Positions 1-9,727 of a stretch of 64,000 bases of DNA are shown here, in pieces. The stretch is taken from positions 1,169,668-1,233,667 of the forward strand of contig CAXAMN010005335.1 in assembly GCA_963970005.1 (NCBI GenBank), read 5' to 3'. Source of the DNA: Durusdinium trenchii. Its lineage: Eukaryota; Sar; Dinophyceae; Suessiales; Symbiodiniaceae. The notes beneath the pieces were generated by a model. It worked only from the letters and a program-made list of their open reading frames with translations, ran no database searches and was not told the origin of the DNA. Each line of letters opens with the position of its first letter. Position 1 is the stretch's first letter. The translations under genes and the position numbers were made by a program.

Positions 1-2092
1 CCCCCCCCAATACATAGATGAGAAGGTGCTCTTGGAAGAGAGTATCCTGGACAGCGATGAGGAAATCAACAAAGGAACTTATCAGGCCATCCCACATGTA
101 TGCTTGGTTTTGTCATAGCCCCTTTGTGCATGCATGCACAGTATAATGCGTGTAATATACATGAAAACGTCGGTCAGGATTCCAAGCGGGCTGTTAAAGC
201 GGAGCCGAAGCATCATGCAAAGGTCCAGGAACGTGCTTTGCAGACAGTGAAAGAAATTAATGAGAAACAATTTGCAGAGGGAAAAGCAGAGATTTTGAAG
301 GCGTGCATTTAAGAATTCAAGACCTGCGCATGTGCATATTTCAAACAAATCGATGCATGTGTTTGCGTAAATACAAATTATACTGGAGATTACTGTTGAA
401 TACGAGGCACAAAAAAAAATGCGGAAAGCTCTGAGGGAAGAGGCTGCAGAAGTAGAGGATGAGGACAGGTTTTTGCGGGAGGAGGCAGAAGCCTCTGAAG
501 AAGAAAAGGAAAGGAAGAAAACAAAGGGAAGGGGAAGGGGAAGGGGAAGGGGACGAGGTGTGAGCAAGGATGACCAACCAGTCGGGCGTGGGCGTGCAAG
601 TGGGCGGGGAAGATCTAAAAAAACACACGATCCGGCCGAACAAGGTATGGGGGACCTAGCTGAGACAGGTGAAGGGGTAAGCAAGACCAAGGAAGGTGAG
701 GCAGTAGAACGTGAACATCCGTGCAAAAGGAGTCCCTTGGTGAAAAGTCTGATGAAGCGAGCCGCCAGTAAGCAAGATGTACTGTCTGAGGGCGATCAGG
801 TCAAATCCACAAAACGCAGGCCCAGGCGTGACCCTGTCAGGAAGGACTTGGATGCATCTTTCCAAGCCGTCCAAAGCGACCATGATGGTAATGGGGATCA
901 GGGAATGACAACTGAGGGTAAGCCAAAGGACAAAGAGGTTGAGGAGGAAAATGGAGGGGATGGCAAGGAGGTGCCAAAAGAGGTTGAGGAAGGAAATGAA
1001 GGGGATGGCGAGGGGGCGCCAAAAGAGGTTGAGAAGGGAAATGGAGGGGATGGCGAGGAGGCGCCAAAAAAAAGGGCTCGATACAGCAACATTGGAAGAA
1101 ATGTGCTGGTCTTGGGCTTAGCGAAAAATACTACAATATATGAGATATATGCACTGTCGAAGTTTGCTGATTCAACATGCATGCATATGCATGTTTGATG
1201 ACTCAGCATTGCCTAGTTTGATACATCTGCTACTACTACGCTACCTTTGTGCTGCCTTAGGAAGCCACTCTTGAGGAGGTCCGAAACGTGATCAAGAACG
1301 ACCCTAACCCGGCAGTTCACTCCTTGTTGGATCAGCAGTGGACCGGCATGAAGCGCAGTCCTTGGGAACAAGCGCAAGTGTGATTCAAAAATCTAGATAG
1401 ACAGAGATTTTGGGAAATTTGGACTTGGATGAAAACACATTCGATACTATATTTATTGGCCGTCTAGCTTGACAAAGGTCAGTAACATATCGACGTCCAG
1501 AAGGTCTTCCGGAGTTCAAGGCTGTTGGTGAAAGCTCTGCACTGCAAGTCTTGTCGAAGCCTTACCAACCAAATCCTAGACCAAACCACTTGCACACTGG
1601 ATAGCATTATTGATTTTTTGTGGGATATACTTCAATCAAGGCTTGCAGCCCGCTCCTTCTACATCTTCCCTGTTCCACCGGGGCGTGTGGAATCCATCAA
1701 CCTGAGATACAACATGATTCTGAAGGCCTTTAAAAGATGTACAGTAGAGCTCGGTAGAGATGCATGCAAACATGCCTTCTGCAATGCAACATTCCCCGCA
1801 TGAATGTGATAGGTCAAAGCATCCCTTTGGCCAGGTCAACGGCCAGGGTGGTGTTTCCATGGGATGGAAGAAATTTGGTGGAGTTTCAACAGTGCTGGAA
1901 GCCAAGAGACTCTTATAGTACAAACAAACAACACCCAACGTTGAACACTAATATTGTTCGGCTGAGGTGGCCAATTGCCAAAATGGTTGCTGGCTGGGTA
2001 CCAATCCCGAGCCGAGACTCTTGTTGAGGAGCAAGTAGATTCAACTTTGCAACCGCCTGCTCACGATGCACTCAGGGCCAATAGCAATGCTA
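1..2092 (+). CDS. Acidic/Lys-rich N-terminal exons of a large multi-exon gene (5' incomplete)
   Basis: Six exons are visible. They are <1-97 (ends at GTATGC donor), 178-300 (GC donor GCGTGC), 389-1102, 1261-1377 (GTGTGA donor), 1501 to about 1735, and about 1967-2092. The first two join a short acidic segment to an Ala/Lys/Glu helix. Exon 3 is low complexity: Glu/Lys helix, a GRGRGRGRGRG run (AT-hook-like basic tract), then three 15-residue repeats of EVEEENGGDGKEVPK type. Exon 4 encodes an ordinary globular-looking segment (SLLDQQWTGMKRSPWEQ). Exon 6 contains QSRAETLVEEQVDSTLQPP. No catalytic motif is seen. The first exon runs off the window edge, so the start is not here. I infer that this is the N-terminal linker and nucleic-acid-binding part of the protein continuing at 2402. 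Exon 5's end and exon 6's donor are uncertain. Function is unknown. Confidence 0.5.
523..560 (+). repeat. In-frame (GGGAAG)n hexamer run encoding GRGR
   Basis: A tandem GGGAAG-type hexanucleotide run lies inside exon 389-1102 and is translated as alternating Gly-Arg. It keeps the frame because its unit is a multiple of three. The peptide resembles the basic core of AT-hook or RGG-type nucleic-acid-binding tails; that role is inference. Confidence 0.7.
935..1069 (+). repeat. Three tandem 45-bp in-frame repeats (15 aa each)
   Basis: Three consecutive 45-bp units encode EVEEENGGDGKEVPK, EVEEGNEGDGEGAPK and EVEKGNGGDGEEAPK. The units differ by a few substitutions and keep the frame. This is a recently expanded acidic repeat in a disordered region of the predicted protein. 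Confidence 0.85.
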
Positions 2093-2401
2093 TATACAGG
2101 ATGTCATCTCGATCGATCTGTTTGTAGTATTATATATATGTGGATTTGAGCTATTCTAAATTAACATGTCAAACTAATCATACAAATGGCCTAGGGACCG
2201 GATGGGGCCGGACCTTTGCATCACACGTTTGGTTGCGCCAAAACGCTGCTTGCGCAAAGAAGAAAATATGATTTACACTCATTGTGGTGCCAGAGTTGGT
2301 TGATGAATGACAGGTGCAATACCATGTGTGTTTACTGGAACATCAAGTACTTATCATAAGGCATACATATATGTGCATATTGCAGCATTTGCCTTTGTCA
2401 G

Positions 2402-4673
2402 CATACCCTGTGCTTTTTGTGGCGCTGGTCGAGAAACACGACTAGTACAATGGTCAAGGGGGCTGTGATGCCTTCCCCGGCTGGACAGTCCTTGGGATTG
2501 TCCAAGAAGCAAATGCAATTGCTTGTGTTTATGGGTGCACCTTTGCTGTTGCTTCTCAGCTAAAAGAACTTCATATTAGTGTTTATTGCTCCGAATCAAA
2601 TCCCCTTGGTGCGATCCACTGTGTCAAGGTTGCACAGCATCGACTATGTCACACAGTGTGCAAGTGGTGGGCGTGTGTGTTCCCCAGAACTTCATCTGCT
2701 GCATATCTAGCAAACATGCAAACCGGTTGAGGACCTGATGGCTTTGGACTTATTCGCGGGGCAGGGAAGCGTCAACAATGGCTTCAGTCAGCACCCTAGT
2801 GACCACCTGCATTGCAATGGCTAAAGCACTCAGCTGTCGGCTCTTGCAGTAGTGTGCTACCTAAGATGAACGCAACATGAAGTCGCTGGGTGCCCAGACA
2901 TTTCCTGGGCAACTGCCGTGTTATAACAATTATCACAAAAATCACGTTTATAACGCTGCCTGGGCGAGGAAAGACTTCGATATGGCAACCAGGCCAGACA
3001 CGGACGACATTTGCAGTGTGCTGGTTCCTCATGACTTGGTGAGCGCAAATGAAAATCATAGATCTACGAATAAACCGACGGATTGTTTTTGTGGGAGCAC
3101 GGCACACTCTCATGGGTCAGCTGCGGGCTGAGGCAGGGATGGTTCCGGTGCCTGCTTCTAGCACTGCGACTACGTGAAGGGGGGGCTGTGTTCAGCTGGC
3201 CCCCCTTGTGGGTCATTTGTCTTTGTCAACCGAGCTACGTCAGGCAGGTCTGAGGAAAACCCACTGGGCTTTGCATCTCTACGGGCCTATGTTCGTACGG
3301 CGAATGTCAGGCGCTTGAATCGCTGTCGACGTGTATGCAACTTCGATGTGAACACCTGTGACGTCACTGTGATACTCACAAAAGACAAGCCAAGGTCATA
3401 ACCACACGTTTGGCATTGGTGCTGATGCTGATTACGGCTAGGTCAGCTTTTTTTCTGATTGAACAGCCATCGTCGTCCTTGATGCCATACTTCCCGTATA
3501 TTAAATTCTTGAGTGAAATGCTGTCGGGTATGGACTTGTGGTCAACCTGCAGCTTGCCGGGGCCTGAGTGAGTGCCCACAGGCAACAAACACTTCTTTGG
3601 TGGAATGATATACAATGACCATGCATATGATAACATGGCAACAGGAGTTGCTAGGGTATTGATCCATGTTTGTGTATTTTGCTACAATGCATATTATGGA
3701 CAGCTGAAAGTGTGTGCTGAGTCCAATGGGATTTTATGGAGCCCAAACGGTGAAGCCAACGAAGGTATTTGGAACTGTGTGTCACCCCTAGCTTGGCAGT
3801 AGTTGACATGTGCCCGGAACATCTTAGTTAGCTAAGCCAACCTCCGGTGCTGGCTGAGACCTTGGCTTCGCTTCCTCAAGTGCAAGCTGTCCAAGAAGCG
3901 CCGGGCCAGGCTGGCCAAGAACAAGAAGAAACTTGAGAAAAGGGGCACACCAATGACCTATCGTACAACATCGAAATCTGGGAAGATTCAGGTGTCAGGT
4001 CCCCAGAGTATGCACAGTGTATGCCACAACTAGAAGAACTTATTAATTAAGTTGTGTCATGTATGACGTCATATATAAGGACTGGAGGAAAGGGGCTGAA
4101 GATCTCACAGATCTACCCACCACGGTATGGACAAGTGATGGCCTCGCTGCACAAAACCTTCCTGGTAGGGGACCTAGCTGGCTTTGACAAGTCACACGGT
4201 GAGAAAACATGCAACCCATTTCCAAGAATTTACATGATCACAAACTAATAAAATACCTTACTAGTGCAACGAGCGCAGCCCCCCACAAGGCCAAGAACCG
4301 AACACACAATCCGATGCGGGCGGCCTTCTATGAAGGGGGCGATGAGCTGGTTCAGTATGGTCGTGCCTTGAAGGCCTGCGTTGCAGCTAGCTGGCGTGTG
4401 GTGTTGGATGTGTAAGTGCTGAAAGCCAAATTGTAATTAATATCTATGATTGTACTATAGATGAATGGTCTTTGTGGCCGGAAGAGCGATTTCCTTCACT
4501 GGGTTGGTCCCTACATAGGTTAGGATATGTTGCCGCGGTCGATCGATTGCAATCGCACATCTGGAGGCGCCATATAATTGGCGGCATGCATCACTTGCAG
4601 ATGTGAAGAAGTTTCTGGAAGCAGAAGCTCGGGCTGGGCGATTCACACCACAATTCAATGCTGGCCTCGATGT
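2402..4673 (+). CDS. SAM-dependent methyltransferase-like core, multi-exon (dinoflagellate-expanded family)
   Basis: Exons whose phases join are 2711-2798, 2866-3038, 3162-3305, 3395-3567, about 3845-4007, 4088-4198, 4279 to about 4397 and 4519-4673. A leading exon at 2402-2524 is likely. Exon 2711 carries ALDLFAGQGSVNNGFS, a Gly-rich SAM-binding motif like motif I of cytosine-C5 methyltransferases. Exon 3162 carries GPPCGSFVFVNRATSGR, which resembles motif IV (PPC, possible catalytic Cys). Exon 3395 carries FFLIEQPSSSLMPYFP, in the place of motif VI (ENV). Exons 3845-4198 supply a Lys-rich linker and KISQIYPPRYGQVMASLH. I recall this motif order from a very abundant, poorly characterised dinoflagellate family. 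A methyltransferase-like fold is well supported by motif order; substrate and activity are unknown. Strong donors include GTGAGC at 3039 and GTGAGT at 3568. Exon 4519-4673 encodes a charged helical segment (ADVKKFLEAEARAGRF). It may be one gene with the exons on either side. Confidence 0.6.
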
Positions 4674-5134
4674 ATAGCTGGCAGCAGTGTGCATCCTAAG
4701 ATGTGCATGTGTGCAAAGCAGGGACTATAGTCTTTTTTAGGGCTGTCCTGAAAGTACAATTAATTGCTGTTTGAACGTGCTGATTTGGACTACAGGGGAG
4801 CAACAAAAGGAATATGTCACTGTAGTGCACAGCGTGGCAGGTATGTACATGTATCACACATGGATGGCGTCCATAGGGGGGCGTGAATGGAGCGTGAATG
4901 GGCGTGAACCAAGCGTGAACATGCATTTCTTAGCGTGAACCTCCATTTCTAAGCGTGAACCTTATACACCCTGAAAACACTACTTTTTGAGCTCTGTTTG
5001 GAAATATGTCGGCTAGAAGTTATTTGGTCTGAATTTGGGCAGAATGTCATCTGTTATCCGAGGCACAGGTGGCTCGCTGACGGTGTAGCTAGGTTTAGAA
5101 CGGCTAGCTAGGGTGTTCAAACGTCTCGAGTTCG
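4674..5134 (+). other. Non-coding interval with a minisatellite
   Basis: No firm exon is seen. A possible 45-nt micro-exon ends at a good GTATGT donor at about 4841, but its phase does not fit its neighbour clearly. The rest is intron-like or intergenic, including the AGCGTGAAC minisatellite. It separates the methyltransferase-like exons from the block at 5135, so it may be one long intron or a gene boundary. Confidence 0.4.
4870..4966 (+). repeat. AGCGTGAAC minisatellite
   Basis: GCGTGAA recurs six times, with spacing from about 10 to 26 bp. The last two units are longer, TTCTTAGCGTGAACCTCCA then TTCTAAGCGTGAACC. It is non-coding as far as I can see. Confidence 0.7.
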
Positions 5135-6461
5135 ATGGTTGTGGATAGGGCTGCTGCTGCACTGGAAAGGGCAGCTCGTAGAGCTGCAAAAGCAGTTGAA
5201 GAAGATATGGCTTCAGCTGCTGCAGCTGATGGGCCACCTGCAAAGGTATCCAAGACCGATCAAGCCTTGATCAATGCAAAGGAGAAATCCAGGCAGCGCA
5301 GGGCAATTGCTGTAAGTAGCCATTATGAAGGAACATTTAGAATATTTGCTTTGATATGTGCACAAGTGCGCATGATCTGGATCACACACACACTGACATA
5401 GATCATAATTTATGAGTCAATATTTGATAGATGTTGGCGAGGTACCCAGCCCACAATCCGGCTTCTTCGAAATGCTTGCAGAGGAAAGTTGCCAGTGCGA
5501 ATCTCGAGCGAGGCCCATTGAAACTCAGACCTGTGTATCTCCTAGTGTCCTGGGTGTAAATTAGGTGGCTATTCATGTCATGTCCACATGCAGATTACCG
5601 CGCCCTTTTATGGTAGTGTGTGAGATGTATACATCATTTCCATCGGTGGAGGCCTGAGCAGTGCATCCACGGAACCTGGCACCTTGGAAGAAGCTCAGGG
5701 TATGGCAAAGGCTGCTGTGGCTGCTGCGAAGGCTGATGCATTGCGCACTCCGCCTCCAAAGGCCCGAGTTCCAATTGACCAAGACTCGGGTCCTAAATTG
5801 GACCCGGCTGTGCAAAGTGTCCAGATCATGAGAACAAGACATCGGCGTCAGCATGTGGAGGTTGCTGGTGCTGGTGGTGAGCAGCCTGCAAAGATTCCAC
5901 GAACAAGCGAGGCGCCAGTTGTGCCTGCTAAGTCAGTGCCTGCTGCAACAAAGGCAGCAGCTTCGAAGGCTGGACGAGCTCCGCCAACTGCTCCAGCAAA
6001 GGCCAAGGCCGTGCCAGTTGCACAGCCTGTGCCATCGAAGCCCGCTGCACCGCCACAGGCAGCAAAAGCAGTTCCTACACCTCGACCTCCAGCGCCTGCT
6101 CCAGCAAAGGCAAAGGCCGTGCCAGTTGCACAGCCTGCGCCGCCACTGGCAGCAAAGGCAGTTCCTACACCGGCAGCAAAAGCAAAAGCGATCAAGATCG
6201 AGAACAGTACTTTGGATTGCAACCAATCTCAAGCTGTGCTAGCTTCTTTGCGGAGGCAGTCAACGGAGAACCTGGACACACCTGCACATGAGAGCACGGC
6301 ACCAGTGAAACCTGCAGATTGTCCAGGTGATGAACCTCATGAATCGGAACCTCATGAAGCGGATGGTGACACACGTTTGGACTCGACCGTAGATGAAGAG
6401 AGTCTTCGGATGAAACGTGAAGCACACGCGCGCTTCATGCGCTTCAGCAGATCGCTAAAGA
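5135..6461 (+). CDS. Ala/Lys/Pro-rich exons (possible start of a second gene)
   Basis: Exon 5135-5311 starts at an ATG and ends at a perfect GTAAGT donor. It encodes an Ala/Arg-rich helix (RAAAALERAARRAAKAV) and a basic segment. Exon 5431-5532 (GTGTAT donor) joins in phase 0. The third exon, about 5655 to 6461 (GTGACT donor), has a helical start, then two copies of an APAKAKAVPVAQP repeat in a Pro/Ala-rich stretch, then an acidic segment ending in Arg-rich residues (KREAHARFMRFSRSLK). No enzyme motif is visible. The ATG at 5135 has no clear splice acceptor just before it, so it could be the true initiator, but the block could equally continue the upstream gene. The protein is probably disordered here. 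Function is unknown. Confidence 0.5.
5990..6190 (+). repeat. In-frame Pro/Ala-rich repeat (APAKAKAVPVAQP)
   Basis: A segment starting CCAGCAAAGGCCAAGGCC at about 5992 recurs at about 6100 with almost the same sequence. Each copy is followed by a related AAKAVPTP peptide. The repeat keeps the frame and accounts for the low-complexity centre of this exon. Confidence 0.75.
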
Positions 6462-6802
6462 GTGACTTAGCTAGAGTTGCCTTTTTTGTTTCATTTATAA
6501 ATATCGATATAGCTGTTTGATACCCCCCACCCCCTAGTGAACAAAATCATTAAAAGAAAATCTATATTATAAAAAGGAACTCAACATTAGGATTTCAAAT
6601 ATCAATATTATTCAAAAGGCAATCACTATTGTGGGAAAGCATTGTGGAGCCAAGGTGGTCCCCCAGAGATCAGAGCTGCGGGCCGCGCAGCATACCGCTG
6701 ACTCTTGGTCGATGTTGACATGGTAAGATTGTTCTTTGTTACTTTGGGGGCATGGATGGAACTATTAATAGAGAAGCCTGCCCAAAATAGCTTCCATCCC
6801 AG
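6462..6802 (+). other. Intronic interval with one unresolved exon candidate
   Basis: About 6636-6722 looks exonic. It can encode a GGPPEIRAAGRAAYR peptide and ends at a GTAAGA donor at 6723, but no single frame carries both the peptide and the donor. Either a splice site is missed or the copy is frameshifted. The rest of the interval is AT-rich intron. Confidence 0.35.
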
Positions 6803-7797
6803 GCAGCGAGAAATTACAGATACTTCAGGAACAATGGGCTCAATGCAATGGCCATTGGTCATCATCATCGTTTTACTACCAGCTGAAGCAGGAGTCCAGG
6901 TTCCGTCGGAAAGGGGCACGTCAGTGGCTAACGCGCTCGCAATTGATCCAGCGGTTTGGTGATCAAGCTGTGGCAGACGCCATTGTGGCTGCAAAGGAGA
7001 ATGAAGACCCAAAGGTCAGGCATTTGCAAGTCAGAGAGCATCCAGATGCTCCTGGCTCTGTTCCTTGCCTTCATTGCGGTTGGTATGCAAAGTCCTCGAT
7101 TTAATTTGGTTATAATCAGCTCCATACTATAAATATATGAATTTATAAGAATTTCACCCAGCACATGTGTGTATCTGAGGGCCTGATGCAGTATCTGGTG
7201 TGGACCGAAGACGGCATCGAAACCACAGAAGACACCATCACCAGCAGCCTTTTTGCTGCCGTGGATGAAGAGAAGAAACATGGCAAGCTTGGGATGAAGG
7301 AGACTGGTCGAGGTCGTAGTTCAAAGAAGAGTAGCCGGAAGGCCAAGAAATCGAAGAAGGGCAAGAAGAAAACATCGTCCAGTCGCTCTTCCTTGTCATC
7401 AGCATCATCCCCAGCAACTTCTCCATCTTCATCAAGTGTGACATCACCCAAGGCGAGTAACTAGCCACTGCATTGGAAAGACCCAGGGAACCAAGTATGT
7501 GAAAACTACTATTCAACTTTTGGGCCATGATGTGAATTCCGCCTGTCTTGGAATCTATTAATATTGCGCATGCACCGGTATAAACTTTCTATTAAATATT
7601 GTTCTTCCCTTCAGCTTTGGGAGGCCAAAAGAAAGGGCAAGAATAAAAATACGAAAGCAGAGAAGAAGAAGAATACGAAAAGTCCTGAGAAAGAGACAGA
7701 GAAGGAACGTGTGAAGCGTGAAGCAGCAGAAGCGAAGAAACGAGCTCAGGAAGAAAAGAGGCAGAAGGAGAAGGAACTTCGAGAGCAAAGACAAAAG
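6803..7797 (+). CDS. QLIQRFG/VREHPDAP-domain exons with Ser/Lys tail
   Basis: Exons are 6803-7059, 7162 (or 7180) to 7452, and 7615-7797. The first encodes a compact domain with WLTRSQLIQRFG, VADAIVAAKENEDP and LQVREHPDAPGS. The second begins EGLMQYLVWTEDGIETTED and then becomes Lys-rich (KKSSRKAKKSKKGKKK) and Ser-rich. The third is a continuous Lys/Glu helix predicted to be coiled coil or a single alpha-helix. All phases are 0. The intron 7453-7614 uses a GC donor (AAG|GCGAGT) with a TTCAG acceptor. I recall the first domain as a recurrent, unnamed dinoflagellate sequence (KYG...REHPD...YLVW). No biochemical function is known to me, and I do not assign one. Confidence 0.6.
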
Positions 7798-8076
7798 GTT
7801 GTGCAGGAAGGTAGCAAGGCTCATCCTGTGCAGTTGTGCTGTGTTGATTTCTGAGTGATCAGTGTGCGACCCAACTCCCATCTAATAGCATTGATCAACG
7901 TTCACTGTCCAAAAGAACCCGCTTTGATGTTTTGCATTTGGAGTCATGCAATAACAATGTATTCCATGGTATCTTCAAAAACTAATATTGCATAATAGAA
8001 GGGCACCCCCCAAGCGTTGTTTTTGCATTCTTGGTTTGGTGGGCTCCCAGTCTCCAATCTTATGACCTCTTGAAAG

Positions 8077-9326
8077 GCCTTGACGAAGCTGAAGACCAAT
8101 GTTGACAAAGCTACCACGCTTGAAGTGAAATGTGGTACCATGCAGGGGGCCTTGGACATGCATACAAAGGGCATATATAAACACATACCGGGTGGCTTGG
8201 ATTGTCATACTCTAACCCATCTCATGTTTAGAAGAAGCCATGCATGGCCTCCCGAAAATTGCCAAACTCCCACCCATCTCCCACTCCGTGGCCTGAAAAA
8301 TCCACTGTGCCATGCAAGGTCCAAAGAGATGGCTACGGTGGTGCGCCGGGAGATGAAGCCTCACAGAGAGAAGCTTTCCGAGCTGCGTGACGTCTTGGAG
8401 CAGGAGGTTGCAAAAGCCAAGGTGGTTGGGAGACATAAACAATATATCGTATATCACAATGAAACTCACTGTCAGCTAGCATCATAGGAAGAATGTGTTT
8501 TTTTGGTGGCCATCTTGTAGTTGACAACCACATGTGGGCATGCACACAGGAAGGTGACTCCACTATGGAAGCAATGAAAGACCTGGCATCTGAAGTCACT
8601 GCGGCCGTACAGCGATTTACTACCTTTTTTGGGAAAGTCAGCGTGAAGTAGTAGTGCGTGTTAAAGCCCAATGCCTGTGACACCTTCTCTTTCAATGGAT
8701 GTGTCTTAGCAGGGCAGGACTTGTGACACTTCTTTGGGGTCGACAGTGGCTGCCGCATCCAAGGGTTTGGGAGTTGTTCGATGTCTTCAGAAAAAATCAC
8801 AACAATCTCAGTCCCCTTTGAAACCAAACGAATTCCATCATATTCCATCATTCCATCCCCAAGGGTGCCTTACCACACTGTCTAATGTTGTAGGTGCTGG
8901 GTAGATCGACCATGCTGTTTTCACAGCGTTCCAGCAGTGGGTAGAAGAACACTGCACGCAAACATCAGGTGCAAAAGACTGAAATCGAAATCAGTGTTCA
9001 TGAAACATAATATGATATTTGTGCAACTTTGTGCATATACATGCATATGCATGGTATTCAATTGGATCCCATCCCACGCAGGATATGAACAAGAAGAGTT
9101 TGTTCTACAAGATGCTGTTCAAGATGTGAGCAGTGGTGCATCTTGCCAGCAATGCTGGGTTTATATATGCATAGTTAGAATTAGTCTTTCGACTGCTGAA
9201 TACCTACTATACTCTGATATTAATATACCTTGCAATAGCAGCATACTATATTAATATCCTGTTGCCACGATCCACTCCCTTCTGAATGGCTGCCAGGTAT
9301 CTTCAGCTCAAAGGGCAACGCAGCGA
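8077..9326 (+). CDS. Coiled-coil exons
   Basis: Phases join across exons 8077-8134, 8327-8421, 8550-8636 and 8894 to about 8938; further exons are 9082-9125 and 9297-9326. The peptide is Lys/Glu/Leu-rich and helical: TKLKTNVDKATTLEVK, REMKPHREKLSELRDVLEQE, then MEAMKDLASEVTAAVQRFTTFF. The codon split at 8134/8327 regenerates Glu and the one at 9125/9297 regenerates Met, which supports the splice choices. Exon 9082 encodes MNKKSLFYKMLFKM. The short exon at 8894 joins less cleanly downstream. I infer an oligomerisation or linker region between the upstream domain and the large exon at 9728. Confidence 0.5.
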
Positions 9327-9727
9327 GTGAGATCGCATGTGAAGGAACCTAGCATGCAAGCTTGTGGCGCGATCACTCTCTTGGTCAAGGGTGATGGATT
9401 GCCCTGCTTTGGGTCCCCTCCTATGTTCTTTCCCACCAATCCATTGCAAAGGTTTCTACCCAGGTTTAGTGGGAGATGTGCACTGATATGCCCAGGAGAG
9501 TGGAATCGCAGCCCACGCTGGAAGCCAGCACTTGGGGCGGAAGTCTGGACACAATGACTCGCGTGACTTTTGGCGCTTCACTGATATTCCGGTAGTGCCA
9601 TTTATCAATTACTGTGATGTATATTTGGCTGCTACAGTAGATGTGCTTTCCACCTCTGTGAATTGATTTCTTTTGGGAATAATTGACACCCCTTTATTAA
9701 ATTTAATGTTGGGAGAAAAAATCTGAG
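9327..9727 (+). other. Intron or unresolved exon interval
   Basis: One stretch, about 9507-9600, can be read as HAGSQHLGRKSGHNDSRDFW followed by RFTDIPVVP. It looks coding, but its phase does not join its neighbours cleanly. Nothing else is recognised. Confidence 0.3.
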
